Shown in pieces: positions 33,854 to 43,867 of a stretch of DNA of 56,420 nt; position 1 is the first letter of the stretch; each line of letters starts with the position of its first letter. The stretch is from CAIUPE01 sp037131735 (GTDB lineage: Bacteria; Pseudomonadota; Alphaproteobacteria; Rhizobiales; Beijerinckiaceae): assembly GCA_037131735.1 (NCBI GenBank), contig JBAXQM010000015.1, forward strand, positions 1-56,420, given 5' to 3'. A program made the translations under genes and the position numbers. A model generated the notes under the pieces. It saw only the letters and a program-made list of their open reading frames with translations, was not told the DNA's origin and did no database searches.

Positions 33854-36800
33854 GCGCCGAAACCCTTCGTTATGACACCGAGGTCAAACAACGGCGCGCG
33901 TCCGATCCGAAAGCGTCGGCCTTTGTGGCGGCGAACGCGGGATCAGGTAAAACCCATGTACTCGTTAAACGGCTCTTACGTTTACTTGTTGAAGGCGTTG
34001 ATCCAGGAAAAATTCTGGCGCTGACTTATACAACGGCTGCAGCCGCCAATATGGCTAATCGCGTCTTTCGTGATTTGTCGCGGTGGGTCACGCTTAATGA
34101 CGAGGCGTTGGCGGACGAACTTTATGCACTCGATCAACAGCGCCCCAATGAACAAAAGCTCAAAGAAGCGCGTCGCCTTTTTGCGCGGGCGGTTGAAACG
34201 CCGGGTGGTTTGAAAATTCAAACCATTCACGCCTTTTGCGAACGCGTTCTACATCTCTTCCCCTTCGAAGCGAATGTTCCGGCGGGCTTTGATATACTTG
34301 ACGAGAAAGGCGTGAGTGACCGGCTCGCGCGGGCGCGGAACGATATTATTTCTGATGCCGGACAATCGAATCCGCATTTACGGGATGCCCTTGCCCTCAC
34401 GATCGAAGCTGCGGGTGAGTTTAAATTTAATAAGATTATTGCGGAGCTTCTCTCTTATCGCGGCGCATTACGCGACCTCGTTCACAATAATAGTGCAAAG
34501 GGCACGCTCGAAGAACGGATCAAGCGCGCGCTGGGTTTAAGCACTGACGACTCAAGCGCGTCAATCGCACAAGAGATCTATAACGGACGAATTCCCGATC
34601 ACCGGATGCGTGCGATGATGGGAAGTCTTGCCAAATCAGAGGCAAAGACGGATCGGGCCACAATTCTTGCTTTTGAAAACGCGATGCGTCTTCCCGCAGG
34701 GATTGAATGGGAAGAAGTTTATTTTGGCGTTTTTCTCAACGCGGATGGGGGACAGTCTGCAGAGAGCCGCTTAACCACAAAGGCCGTCGATAAGGTCGAT
34801 CCTTCACTTCGCCCGACGCTTATTGCTGAACAACAGCGCATCGTTACTCTACTTAAGAAGCGCCAAGCGGCGGAATGCGCTGAGCGCTCCTGTGCCGCTC
34901 TTCGTGTGGCGGAGGCTATTCTCAACCGTTATGAGTTGGAGAAAATTCGGTCCGGCACACTTGATTTCGATGATCTCATTCAACGCACAAGCGCGCTCTT
35001 TGCTCGCGCGGGCACGCGCTGGGTTCTTTATAAGCTTGATCAAGGCATCGATCATCTCCTTGTTGATGAAGCACAAGATACAAGTCCGGAACAATGGACG
35101 ATCCTTCACGCACTGACAGAAGAGTTTCATGTTGGCGAGACGGCACGAAGCAACAGGCGTACCGTCTTTGCGGTGGGCGATCCCAAACAATCGATCTATA
35201 GTTTCCAGGGCGCCGAACCTGAATCATTTTTTATCAGTCGTGATCTCTTCAAAGAGCGTGTTGAGACGGATGGGCGTTCCCAATTTCACGCTGAAGATCT
35301 CACGCTCTCATTCCGGTCTTCACCTGTGATATTGGATGCGGTTGATGCGGTGTTCTCCGCACCGCATCGTTATCAAGGTCTTGAAAAAGATCCGCGCGCC
35401 ACCAGCCATGCAAGCCAGAGAATGAATGCGCCGGGCCTCGTTGAGCTCTGGCCATTGGTGGAGACACAAGAGAAAGACCCTCCCCAAAATTGGATCGCAC
35501 CGCTTGATGAACCCGGTATTGGCGCGCCCGCCGTGCGGCTTGCTATGCAGATTGCCGATCACATCAAGGCGCTCACCGCCCCTTCATCATCTGAAGTCAT
35601 CGAGGATGAGAAAGGTCACCCGCGCGCAATCCGTCCGGGTGATATTCTCATTCTTGTGCGCAATCGCAGTGTCTTTTTTGAAACGGTGATCCGCGCGTTG
35701 AAAGATCGTGGTCTTCCCGTTGCAGGTGCTGATCGCCTGAAATTGCAAGATCATATTGCCGCGATGGATCTTGAAATTCTTGGACGTGCGATGCTGACGC
35801 GCGACGATGATCTCGCGCTCGCCACTCTCCTGAAAACACCATTAATCGGACTCGATGATGACACCTTGATGGTGCTCGCTCCGGAACGTCTTGGCTCTCT
35901 TGCCGACGCGCTTGATGCCGTTAGCAATGATTCACCCCTCGCAGACGCGCGCGATAAAATCAAAATCTTGCGTGACGCTGCCTTCACACAGTCTCCTTTT
36001 GAATTTTACGCTTTCGTTTTGGGTTCCTTTGGCGGGCGGCGCGCGTTTCGTGCGCGGCTTGGTGCAGAGGCTGAAGATGCGCTTGATGAATTTCTGCGCC
36101 TCGCACTTGAATATGAACAGAAGGCGATGCCGTCCTTGCGTGCATTCCTTGCGGAGTTTTCCGCAAGCACGCTTGAAATCAAACGCGATATGGATGCCGT
36201 ACGAGATGAAATTCGTGTCATGACCGTGCATGGCGCGAAAGGGCTTGAAGCCCCTGTCGTCTATCTTCCTGATACGTCGGGTGCCGCCGTTACAGGCAAT
36301 CGAATCGGGCCCATTTTCGATCTTGGTCGGGGAACGGGTGAAAGCCTTCCTGTGTGGTCACCTACCAAGGAGGATGATCCTGAGATTGTGCATGACGTAA
36401 GAGCGCAAGACAGGGCGCGTGAAGCTGATGAGCATCGACGTCTGCTTTATGTTGCGCTCACAAGAGCACGTGATCGACTTTACATTGCTGGTACATCAAC
36501 AAAAAATAAACGCGGTGAAGGTAACTGGTATGACATGATTGCTGAAGGACTCGCTGATCGGCTACAGCCTGTAGAGGGCGATTACAAACCCGAAGGCGCA
36601 ATGCGTTATGCACAAGGCGCGCTGACATCACATGAACAGGATGCGAAGAATGTTTCACGCGTAACAACGCCGACACCACCATGGTTGTTTACAACGGCGC
36701 CGGCGGAGAAAGCGCCGCAACCGCCGCTGAAACCATCAAATGCGCTTGATGCTGCCAATCGACCGGAGCGTTTAATCGATCGTGGTCTTCAACAAAGCGC

Positions 36801-37350
36801 GCGGCGACGCGGAACACTTGTGCATGCGCTGCTCGAACATGTGCCGCATCTTGCTGCTGAGCAGAGAGAGGCAGCGGCGCTGCGATGGTTGGCGGCAAAG
36901 GCTGCGGATCTTGATGAGGCAGCGCAAAAGTCGATTGCTGACGATGCGCTCGCACTCATGGCCCTCCCCGCTCTTCAACCGCTTTTCAACGCGTCTGCCC
37001 GCGCTGAAAGCCCCATTGCCGGAACTGTGACTTTGGCTAATGGCGAAAAACGCGCCGTCTCCGGCCAGATTGATCGGCTCTTCATTGGCGAAGAGTCCAT
37101 CATCATTGCCGATTTCAAGACCAGCGCCTTGCCACCCAAGGCCATTGACGACATTCCGCCCGCAACCGTGGCGCAACTCGCGCTTTATGCCGAACTGATG
37201 CGCAAAGCCGTGCCCGGGAAAGCGGTTTCTTGCCTCGTTGTTTATACGGCCACGCAGGCCGTTTTCGCGTTGGGGGAAGACTTGATTGCAAAGGCGCTTG
37301 GCACGATTGCAAGCGCTCCTTCCCTTGACGGGACGGGTCGGCATTCCTAG
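33850..37350 (+). CDS. addA: double-strand break repair helicase AddA
   Basis: A 1166-aa UvrD-like helicase with a C-terminal nuclease; partner of AddB. Walker A AANAGSGKTHVL (about residues 28-39), motif Ia LTYTTAAAANMANRV, motif II LLVDEAQDTSPEQW (about 401-414), motif III GDPKQSIYSFQGAEP (about 442-456), motif V VMTVHGAKGLEAPVV, motif VI LLYVALTRARDRLYIAG, and nuclease site IIADFKTSALPP (about 1085). Both subunits thus keep a nuclease centre. Start ATG overlaps the addB stop; trxA follows after 83 nt. Confidence 0.95.
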   Translation: MSAETLRYDTEVKQRRASDPKASAFVAANAGSGKTHVLVKRLLRLLVEGVDPGKILALTYTTAAAANMANRVFRDLSRWVTLNDEALADELYALDQQRPNEQKLKEARRLFARAVETPGGLKIQTIHAFCERVLHLFPFEANVPAGFDILDEKGVSDRLARARNDIISDAGQSNPHLRDALALTIEAAGEFKFNKIIAELLSYRGALRDLVHNNSAKGTLEERIKRALGLSTDDSSASIAQEIYNGRIPDHRMRAMMGSLAKSEAKTDRATILAFENAMRLPAGIEWEEVYFGVFLNADGGQSAESRLTTKAVDKVDPSLRPTLIAEQQRIVTLLKKRQAAECAERSCAALRVAEAILNRYELEKIRSGTLDFDDLIQRTSALFARAGTRWVLYKLDQGIDHLLVDEAQDTSPEQWTILHALTEEFHVGETARSNRRTVFAVGDPKQSIYSFQGAEPESFFISRDLFKERVETDGRSQFHAEDLTLSFRSSPVILDAVDAVFSAPHRYQGLEKDPRATSHASQRMNAPGLVELWPLVETQEKDPPQNWIAPLDEPGIGAPAVRLAMQIADHIKALTAPSSSEVIEDEKGHPRAIRPGDILILVRNRSVFFETVIRALKDRGLPVAGADRLKLQDHIAAMDLEILGRAMLTRDDDLALATLLKTPLIGLDDDTLMVLAPERLGSLADALDAVSNDSPLADARDKIKILRDAAFTQSPFEFYAFVLGSFGGRRAFRARLGAEAEDALDEFLRLALEYEQKAMPSLRAFLAEFSASTLEIKRDMDAVRDEIRVMTVHGAKGLEAPVVYLPDTSGAAVTGNRIGPIFDLGRGTGESLPVWSPTKEDDPEIVHDVRAQDRAREADEHRRLLYVALTRARDRLYIAGTSTKNKRGEGNWYDMIAEGLADRLQPVEGDYKPEGAMRYAQGALTSHEQDAKNVSRVTTPTPPWLFTTAPAEKAPQPPLKPSNALDAANRPERLIDRGLQQSARRRGTLVHALLEHVPHLAAEQREAAALRWLAAKAADLDEAAQKSIADDALALMALPALQPLFNASARAESPIAGTVTLANGEKRAVSGQIDRLFIGEESIIIADFKTSALPPKAIDDIPPATVAQLALYAELMRKAVPGKAVSCLVVYTATQAVFALGEDLIAKALGTIASAPSLDGTGRHS

Positions 37351-37433
37351 GTTCCGGCCGACACGGAGTCCGATTCTCACCTGGGCTTCCCCTTTTCCGC
37401 CGGATGCGCTCCGGCCCATCCATGAGGCCCATA

Positions 37434-37751
37434 ATGACCGCTCACGTCACCGACCAAAGCTTTGAAACCGATGTGTTGAATTCGACCGACCCTGTTGTTG
37501 TCGATTTCTGGGCCGAATGGTGCGGCCCTTGCCGCATGATTGCTCCGGCGCTTGAAGAAATTTCAAACGAAATGGCCGGCAAGGTCAAAATCGTGAAATT
37601 GAATGTCGACGAAAATCCGCGCGTTGCCGCTCAATTCGGCATTCGCTCGATCCCGACTTTGATGATCTTCAAAGGTGGCCAACTTGCCGCGCAAAAAGTC
37701 GGCGCCGCCTCAAAAGGCGATTTGTCGAAGTGGATCTCGGCGTCTGTTTAA
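37434..37751 (+). CDS. trxA: thioredoxin
   Basis: A 105-aa cytosolic thioredoxin with active site WAEWCGPCRM (about residues 27-36) and the cis-proline in RSIPTLMIF (about 74). It reduces disulfides of ribonucleotide reductase and other proteins. ATG 37434 (MTAHVTDQ) is supported by GAGG about 7 nt upstream; longer in-frame starts add residues not seen in the family. It is the last gene of the divL-to-trxA run and convergent with nhaD (10 nt between stops). Confidence 0.95.
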   Translation: MTAHVTDQSFETDVLNSTDPVVVDFWAEWCGPCRMIAPALEEISNEMAGKVKIVKLNVDENPRVAAQFGIRSIPTLMIFKGGQLAAQKVGAASKGDLSKWISASV

Positions 37752-37761
37752 TCTTCTCGCG

Positions 37762-39186
37762 TCAGCGGAAGAATATCAGCGTTGCCAAAGCGAATGTCGG
37801 GAGCAGCACCGCTCCCGACCATAGCATATAGCCAAAGAAGCCCGGCATTTTAACGCCGCTTGAGCGCGCAATCGCATAGACCATGAAGTTGGGCGCATTG
37901 CCGATATAAGAATTGGCCCCCATAAACACGGCGCCCGCAGAAATTGCCGCGAGAGTCAGCGCGCCTTCAGTCATCAATTTTGCCGCATCGCCGCCTGCTA
38001 ACTCGAAAAAGACGAGATAGGTCGGCGCATTATCGAGAAATGACGAGAGACCCCCTGTCAGCCAAAAATAGGCAGCAGGGTTTGGTGTGCCATCACCATG
38101 CGAGACCAAATTCACAAGCGGCGCAAAGGCACCTGCTGTTCCGGCTTTCAACATCGCGAGCACCGGGATCATCGTCACAAATATGCCGGCAAATAATTTT
38201 GCTACTTCGACCATCGGCGCCCACGAAAAGCCATTGTCGCTTCGATCGTCCGCGCGCGTCAAAAGAAGTGACGCCATAACAACGAGGATCATGATCGCGT
38301 TGCGGGCCATATCTTGACCTTCAAACGCAATGCCAAACAGTGTGAATAAAGGGCCGGGCTTCCAGATCGCGCTCATCAACACGGCCGCCACAACAACGGC
38401 AATCAAAAACACATTGATGAAACCGGAAACCGAAATCGGTGAATCGGGCGTCGGATCGCGCGTGACGCCTTCTTTGCGATAAAGCAAAAGATCGAGAATG
38501 AAAAAGACGACGAGAACAACGCCCCCCACAAACAGAGTCTCAGGGAAGATGTTGCGCATCGTCCAGAAAAAATCGACGCCTTTCAAAAAACCTAAGAACA
38601 AAGGCGGGTCGCCCAACGGCGTGAGCGACCCGCCAATATTCGACACAAGAAAAATAAAGAATACGACGACATGGACATTGTGACGGCGATTATCGTTCGC
38701 GCGGATGATCGGACGTATCATCACCATGGAAGCGCCGGTTGTGCCGATAAAACTCGCAAGCACCATACCGATAACAAGCAAGAAAACATTGGTAATGGGC
38801 GAGCCATGAATATTTCCACGGATCACAATTCCACCTGCAGGCACAAACAACGCCATGAGCAGGAGAATGAAAGGCACATAATCAAGCGCCATTGTATGGA
38901 TGAGCACTGTTATTGACGGCATGAAGCCGCTCAATGCCACCAAAGGCAAAAGCAAAATCAGCGACCAGAGAGCGGCGATCTTGCCTTGATGGTGTTCCCA
39001 GAAATGCGCGGCAACCAAAGGACCGAGCGCAATCGACAACAACATGCCCATAAAAGGGAGGGCCCAGATAACACCGAGCTGACTACCATCAAGTGCTTCT
39101 GCGGCAAAAGCCGGAGTGGTCAAGAGAGATGCAGCAGACAATACAGAGGCAGCTTCTATAACTCTCTGTGCCTTGCGCATCGTCAT
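37762..39186 (-). CDS. nhaD: NhaD-type sodium:proton antiporter
   Basis: A 474-aa polytopic inner-membrane protein of the ion transporter/NhaD group. After a signal-like first helix (about residues 5-28, ending TPAFAAE) there are roughly a dozen hydrophobic segments. Family motifs include GGSLTPLGDPPLFLGFL (about 200-216), TGGLSSFLDNAPTY (about 360) and GANSYIGNAPNFMVYAIA (about 417). It probably exchanges Na+ for H+. ATG 39186 is chosen for a strong GGGAAGG just upstream; longer starts overlap the racemase gene. It appears to be the last gene of ridA-folC-racemase-nhaD. Confidence 0.85.
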   Translation of the reverse strand: MTMRKAQRVIEAASVLSAASLLTTPAFAAEALDGSQLGVIWALPFMGMLLSIALGPLVAAHFWEHHQGKIAALWSLILLLPLVALSGFMPSITVLIHTMALDYVPFILLLMALFVPAGGIVIRGNIHGSPITNVFLLVIGMVLASFIGTTGASMVMIRPIIRANDNRRHNVHVVVFFIFLVSNIGGSLTPLGDPPLFLGFLKGVDFFWTMRNIFPETLFVGGVVLVVFFILDLLLYRKEGVTRDPTPDSPISVSGFINVFLIAVVVAAVLMSAIWKPGPLFTLFGIAFEGQDMARNAIMILVVMASLLLTRADDRSDNGFSWAPMVEVAKLFAGIFVTMIPVLAMLKAGTAGAFAPLVNLVSHGDGTPNPAAYFWLTGGLSSFLDNAPTYLVFFELAGGDAAKLMTEGALTLAAISAGAVFMGANSYIGNAPNFMVYAIARSSGVKMPGFFGYMLWSGAVLLPTFALATLIFFR

Positions 39187-39241
39187 TGCCCTTCCCTTAC
39201 TTTCACTCATCGGTTTGCCCGTTTCGGAAAGTGTCGCCTGT

Positions 39242-40270
39242 CTAACGCGTTCTGGCAATATCTGCGAAGCGTTGCGCGAGCGGAAATCCAAAACCAAGCG
39301 GATCACGATCTTCGATGATAAACTCACCGCGACCGGCATAAAAACTACGTCCGCTGATTTCGACCGTTACCGACTGCGGCATCGGGCCTGCAACCTCGGC
39401 GCGCACCATGCCTGTAAAGGCTTCACCGGAAATGCCACGAAAGACACGTGTCATGCCGGGCTTAATGAGACCTTTCGCATGATCAAGGGCCATGCGCGCG
39501 GTCACGCCCGATCCGGTCGGACAACGATCAATTTGTCGCTCGGCGAAAATGCAAAGATTGTAACTTTCCTCATGCGGCGCGGCGTCATCAGTAAGGATCG
39601 TGCCGTAAAGAAAGCCGAGATCATCCGCATCCGGATGAGAAAGAGGAATGGTTGCTCTCGCTTTATCGGTAAGTGCTGAAGCCGCGTCGAGCAGACGCTC
39701 TACGGGATCATTAAAAAGATCGAGACCAAAACGTGACGCGGGGAGAATACAATAAAACGCGCCGCCATAAGAAATATCCGTGATGATCGATCCGAAGTTG
39801 GGCACATCAACCGCAAGATCACGCTTCACCGGAAAAGCAGGAACGCTTTCGAACGTGACATTAATCACCTCGCCTTTCTCGACGCGGCATGAAAGACGCA
39901 ACACCCCGCAAGGCGCTTCAATCGCAAACTGCGTGAGGGGCTCTTTCTTTTCAACAAGGCCTTGATCGATAACATAGCGGCCAATGGCGAGTGTCGCATG
40001 GCCGCACATCGTCGAATAACCTTCATGATGCGTGAAGAGCACGCCAAGCACCGCGTCCGGATGAGAAGGATCGACCGGAATCACGCCATACATTCCCGCA
40101 TGACCGCGCGGCTCGAAATTCATCGCGCGCCGCAGCGCATCGTGATTCTCACGCGCATCGCGACGTTTTTCGAGAATGTTTCGCCCTTTTAAAGTCGGAT
40201 AGCCTTTTGTCACAATGCGCACGGGCTCGCCTGCCGTATGCATATCAACGTAACCGAGTGTGGTCGTCAT
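39242..40270 (-). CDS. proline racemase/hydroxyproline epimerase family protein
   Basis: A 342-aa member of the proline racemase superfamily, which includes proline racemase, 4-hydroxyproline 2-epimerase and trans-3-hydroxyproline dehydratase. Both catalytic cysteine positions are Cys: MCGHATLAIG (about residue 87) and DRCPTGSGVTAR (about 246). Cys/Cys favours a racemase or epimerase, because dehydratases usually have Thr at the second site. MCGHAT itself, however, also resembles the dehydratase branch, so the substrate stays open. ATG 40270 has GGAG 6 nt upstream. A ketimine-reductase-like gene that could use its product lies at 43868. Confidence 0.85.
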   Translation of the reverse strand: MTTTLGYVDMHTAGEPVRIVTKGYPTLKGRNILEKRRDARENHDALRRAMNFEPRGHAGMYGVIPVDPSHPDAVLGVLFTHHEGYSTMCGHATLAIGRYVIDQGLVEKKEPLTQFAIEAPCGVLRLSCRVEKGEVINVTFESVPAFPVKRDLAVDVPNFGSIITDISYGGAFYCILPASRFGLDLFNDPVERLLDAASALTDKARATIPLSHPDADDLGFLYGTILTDDAAPHEESYNLCIFAERQIDRCPTGSGVTARMALDHAKGLIKPGMTRVFRGISGEAFTGMVRAEVAGPMPQSVTVEISGRSFYAGRGEFIIEDRDPLGFGFPLAQRFADIARTR

Positions 40271-40300
40271 GAGCGGCTCCTTCAAAGCAGAGTGGGCCAA

Positions 40301-41602
40301 TTACTGCGGTGGCGTTCCATTCGCTGCCAAAATCTCGCCCGCAAGATAAAGCGATCCCGTGATCAAAATTCGTGAAGGCTTGCCATTCTGCGCAGCAACT
40401 ATCGCTTTAATGGCATTTGCGGCATCAGTAGTTTCAGTCGCTGTTAGACCCGCACTCCGCGCAAGGTCGCAAATTTCATGTGGCGTCCGCGCCACTTTTT
40501 GTGACGGAATGGGGATCGCGTGCAAGGAGTCCGCTTGACCTGTGAAGGCACTTAAGAACGCATGCGCATCTTTTGTGGCAAGCATACCGACAATGAGGTG
40601 CAAGGGTTTAGCTTCTAATCGTTGAAGCGCTTTGAACGCCTCGGCAATCACTTGCCCGCCTTCTGGATTATGTCCGCCATCAAGCCACAGCTCTGATCCT
40701 TGCGGCAGAAGCTCCGCTAATACGCCACGCGACAAAGGCTGCATACGTGCAGGCCATTCGACACGACGCATACCGCGTTCATAGGCCTCATGCGGAAGAT
40801 CGAAGCCGGAAGCGCGTAAAGCGGCAATCGCCGTAGCGGCATTGTTGATTTGATGCGCACCGATTAAACGTGGCATCGGCAAATCAAGAAGACCCTGTTC
40901 ATCCCGATAGACGAGACGTCCATCTTCTTGATGCGCATCAAAATCTTGTCCTGCAACAAAAAGTGGCGCGCCAAGCCGCGTGGCCTTTCTTTCGATCACA
41001 TGTTCTGCAGCTGGAAAATTCTGACGCGAAACGATGACAGGCGTCTTCGCTTTTATGATGCCGGCTTTTGCGCGCGCAATGTCGTCAATGGTTGAGCCCA
41101 GATATTCGGCATGATCAATCGAGATGGGTGTGATGACACTCGCTTTGATCGCCTCAATCACATTGGTTGCATCAAATTCGCCACCTAATCCCACTTCAAG
41201 CAGCAACACATCGGCGGGATGTTCGGCGAATAAGAGAAATGCCGCAGCGGTCGTCATTTCAAAAACTGTGATCGGCGCGCCGTCATTCGCACGCTCGCAG
41301 CGCTCAAACGCATTAACAAGAGTTGTTTCATCAACGAGCTGACCAGACGCATCTTTCTGGCCTAGTCTTATGCGCTCATGAAAACGCACAAGATGCGGCG
41401 AGGTATAAACATGAACAGATTGTCCCGCCGCTTCGAGAAGCGCGCGCAAAAAGGCAACGGTTGATCCTTTGCCATTTGTGCCCGCCACATGAATGATCGG
41501 CGGCAGACGCCGATGCGGCGACCCAAGCTTTTCGAGAAGCGTTGTGATACGCCCCAGAGAAAGATCAATCAGTTTGGGATGGAGCGCTAGAAAGCGCTCC
41601 AT
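40301..41602 (-). CDS. folC: bifunctional folylpolyglutamate/dihydrofolate synthase
   Basis: A Mur-ligase-family enzyme of about 433 aa that adds glutamate to dihydropteroate and tetrahydrofolate. P-loop HVAGTNGKGST (about residues 38-48), YTSPHLVRFHERI (about 65-77), the family motif LEVGLGGEFDATNV (about 135-148), DHAEYLG (about 162) and C-terminal WLDGGHNPEGG (about 308). ATG 41602 gives the usual N-terminus (MERFLALHPKLIDLSLGRI); GTG 41626 is an alternative and neither has a clear ribosome site. It lies 34 nt after ridA and 30 nt before the racemase gene. Confidence 0.93.
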   Translation of the reverse strand: MERFLALHPKLIDLSLGRITTLLEKLGSPHRRLPPIIHVAGTNGKGSTVAFLRALLEAAGQSVHVYTSPHLVRFHERIRLGQKDASGQLVDETTLVNAFERCERANDGAPITVFEMTTAAAFLLFAEHPADVLLLEVGLGGEFDATNVIEAIKASVITPISIDHAEYLGSTIDDIARAKAGIIKAKTPVIVSRQNFPAAEHVIERKATRLGAPLFVAGQDFDAHQEDGRLVYRDEQGLLDLPMPRLIGAHQINNAATAIAALRASGFDLPHEAYERGMRRVEWPARMQPLSRGVLAELLPQGSELWLDGGHNPEGGQVIAEAFKALQRLEAKPLHLIVGMLATKDAHAFLSAFTGQADSLHAIPIPSQKVARTPHEICDLARSAGLTATETTDAANAIKAIVAAQNGKPSRILITGSLYLAGEILAANGTPPQ

Positions 41603-41636
41603 GTAAGTGTCAGAGGTCAATGTCACGCGCAATAAC

Positions 41637-41987
41637 TCAGCGCGCTGCCGTAACCATGATTTCGACTGTGTATTCCGGCGCGGCGAGCTTGGCTTCAACC
41701 GTTGCGCGTGCCGGTGTGCATCCCGGGGCAACCCAGGCATCCCATGCCGCATTCATTTCTGCGAATGTGGAAATATCAGCGAGCCAGATATTCGTCGTGA
41801 TGAGTTTTGTCTTATCGGTTCCGGCTTGTGCAAGCAGTGCATCAATTTGCGAAAGAATGTCTTTCGTTTGCTCGCCAACGCTTTTGCCTTTTGCGGTATT
41901 CGCGACTTGGCCAGCGAGGTAAACCATGGAGCCGTGAATAACAGCCTGACTCATGCGGGGGCCGGTGCCAATACGTGTGATAGTCAT
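41637..41987 (-). CDS. ridA: RidA/YjgF family enamine/imine deaminase
   Basis: A 116-aa RidA-family protein that hydrolyses reactive enamine/imine intermediates such as 2-aminoacrylate. Seen: MVYLAGQVA (about residues 19-27), TKLITTNIWLADI, and the key Arg and Glu in TPARATVEAKLAAPEYTVEI (about 91-110). ATG 41987 has GGAAGGA 8 nt upstream. It heads the folC-racemase-nhaD group; imine products of amino-acid or hydroxyproline metabolism would be sensible substrates. Divergent from sppA. Confidence 0.88.
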   Translation of the reverse strand: MTITRIGTGPRMSQAVIHGSMVYLAGQVANTAKGKSVGEQTKDILSQIDALLAQAGTDKTKLITTNIWLADISTFAEMNAAWDAWVAPGCTPARATVEAKLAAPEYTVEIMVTAAR

Positions 41988-42149
41988 GGGTAAAGATCCT
42001 TCCCTTGTTAAAAAACCTGGCGGGATCTCGAGCCCCGCGACACGTGTTTGCCCTAACCGCGATTGGGGCTTGGTGCAACCCATAGGGTGTTGCCCCTGAC
42101 GACAGAGCGCGATAGGACACGGGCCAACCCCGTCACCGGACATTCTTTC

Positions 42150-43103
42150 ATGGCTTTGAACTCGGATTATCTGATTGAACGACGTCGGCTCGGACAACGC
42201 GTGAGCTTCTGGCGCTGGATGACCGCAATTGTGTTGCTCGTCGCGCTTATTGGCGCAGGGCTTTACGCATCAGGCGGCGCAGATTTCGAACGCCGGACGG
42301 CTCATATCGCGAAATTGAAGATTTCGGGTGTCATCACAGGTGACGAAGAGACATTGCGCCTCATTCGCGAGATCAGCGAGAGCCCTGCTGAAGCGGTAAT
42401 GATCTCGATTGAAAGCCCCGGCGGCACCGTCACCGGCTCCGAGGCTTTGTATGACGCGTTGCGTAAGCTCGCAGCGAAGAAGCCCACCGTAGCTCTGGTT
42501 GAAGGCATGGCCGCCTCAGGCGGTTATATCGCCGCCTTGGGAACGGATCGTATTTTCGCGCGCGAAACATCGATCGTCGGGTCCATCGGCGTTTTGTTTC
42601 AATATCCGGATATTGTCGGTCTGCTTGATCGCGTTGGTGTGAAGGTCGAAAGCATCAAATCCTCGCCACTCAAAGCCGCACCAAGCCCGATTGAGAGCGC
42701 CACGCCGGAATCCCGCGCCGCGATTGCGGCTCTCGTTCAAGAAAACTACGACTGGTTCAAACGTCTCGTCCGCGAGCGACGGGGACTTGATGATGCTGGC
42801 CTTGCCACGGTTTCAGATGGCCGCGTTTTCACCGGCAAACAAGGGGTAACGCTCGGTCTCGTGGATGCGCTCGGATCGGAAGAGCAAGCGCGCCTTTGGC
42901 TCGAGAACGAGAAAAAGCTCCCTCAGGATCTGCCCATTCGTGATTGGCGGCGCCATGGGCTGCCGGAACGTTTAGGTCTCGCAGGGCTGGCACGTTTGAG
43001 CGGTTTTGACCGCTTCGCCGCGCTTCTCGATCGCCTCGCCACTGTGCCTGAAACGCAACTCCTTGACGGTGTGCTGGTCCTCTGGCACCCTTCGGTGCCG
43101 TAA
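42150..43103 (+). CDS. sppA: signal peptide peptidase SppA (short form)
   Basis: A 317-aa S49-family membrane protease that degrades cleaved signal peptides. One N-terminal membrane helix (about residues 23-42, MTAIVLLVALIGAGLYAS) anchors a periplasmic domain. The nucleophile is the Ser in EGMAASGGYIAALG (about 124) and the general-base Lys lies in SIKSSPLKAAPSP (about 170-180). It is the half-length form, working as an oligomer. ATG 42150 is chosen because upstream sequence is not family-like and lies in the divergent ridA promoter region. ihfB follows after 82 nt. Confidence 0.91.
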   Translation: MALNSDYLIERRRLGQRVSFWRWMTAIVLLVALIGAGLYASGGADFERRTAHIAKLKISGVITGDEETLRLIREISESPAEAVMISIESPGGTVTGSEALYDALRKLAAKKPTVALVEGMAASGGYIAALGTDRIFARETSIVGSIGVLFQYPDIVGLLDRVGVKVESIKSSPLKAAPSPIESATPESRAAIAALVQENYDWFKRLVRERRGLDDAGLATVSDGRVFTGKQGVTLGLVDALGSEEQARLWLENEKKLPQDLPIRDWRRHGLPERLGLAGLARLSGFDRFAALLDRLATVPETQLLDGVLVLWHPSVP

Positions 43104-43185
43104 TTTAGTCACAATTCGAACGGCAGCGCCCTGATCGACGAGCCTTCTCGAACCCAATAAATCTAAGCGAAAAGAAACGTAAACG

Positions 43186-43479
43186 ATGATCAAGTCAGAA
43201 CTCGTCCAGAAAATCGCCGACCATTATCCTGATCTCTATCAACGCGATGCCGAAAATGTCGTCAATGCGATCCTTGACGAAATCATTGCCGCTTTGTCGC
43301 GTGGTGATCGTGTTGAAATTCGTGGCTTTGGTGCCTTCTCTGTGAAGAAACGCGATGCGCGCATGGGACGGAACCCGCGCACGGGCGAGAAAGTTTCTGT
43401 CTCTGAGAAAGTCGTGCCGGTCTTCAAAGCCGGTAAGGAAATGCGCATCCGTTTGAATATGGATGGCGCTGACGCTTGA
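43186..43479 (+). CDS. ihfB: integration host factor subunit beta
   Basis: A 97-aa DNA-bending HU/IHF-family protein; forms the IHF heterodimer with IhfA (not in window) and helps sigma-54 promoters, replication and recombination. Typical N-terminal helices (MIKSELVQKIADHYPDLYQRDAENVVNAIL; shown in parts), the GRVEIRGFGAFSV-like RVEIRGFGAFSVKKRDAR (about residues 42-59), and the intercalating proline in GRNPRTGEKV (about 61-70). The position after sppA and before lapA is conserved in alphaproteobacteria. Confidence 0.95.
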   Translation: MIKSELVQKIADHYPDLYQRDAENVVNAILDEIIAALSRGDRVEIRGFGAFSVKKRDARMGRNPRTGEKVSVSEKVVPVFKAGKEMRIRLNMDGADA

Positions 43480-43497
43480 TGCAGGAAAGGGGCATCC

Positions 43498-43833
43498 GTG
43501 AAGACGCTCCTCAAATCAATTCTGATTGCGCCTTTCGCCCTTATTTTATTGGGCTTTGCGCTTGCCAATCGCAGCCCGATCACGATTGCGCTTGATCCTT
43601 TTTCTTTATTTGATCCCCCGTTGAATTTTACGGTGCCTGTCTTTTTGCCAATCTTTCTTGGCTTAATCCTCGGCGTGTTCTTAGGCGGAATCGCGATGTG
43701 GTTTTCCGAAGGCCGTCACCGCCGCGCCGCAAAAATTCATTTGCGCGACCTCGAACGCCAAAGACGGGAAATGGAAGAATTGCGGCGCGAAAAAACATTG
43801 CCGCCTTTGCCGCCATCAACCCTCATCGGTTGA
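43498..43833 (+). CDS. LapA-domain (DUF1049) inner-membrane protein
   Basis: A 111-aa membrane protein with two helices (about residues 5-25 and 43-65) and a charged cytoplasmic coiled tail (about 75-105, HLRDLERQRREMEELRREK). Matches the LapA/LapB-type DUF1049 family that in E. coli assists LPS assembly control; whether that role holds here is unknown. GTG start at 43498 is supported by AGGAAAGG 8 nt upstream. Gap to ihfB is 18 nt, so co-transcription is likely. Confidence 0.82.
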   Translation: MKTLLKSILIAPFALILLGFALANRSPITIALDPFSLFDPPLNFTVPVFLPIFLGLILGVFLGGIAMWFSEGRHRRAAKIHLRDLERQRREMEELRREKTLPPLPPSTLIG

Positions 43834-43867
43834 TAGAAAAAACAGTAAACATGAACGGACACGCGCC

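Noticed and set aside
37762..39339. Longer nhaD start at 39339
   Set aside because: It would overlap the racemase gene by about 100 bases and add a non-membrane, basic leader; ATG 39186 has a strong ribosome site.
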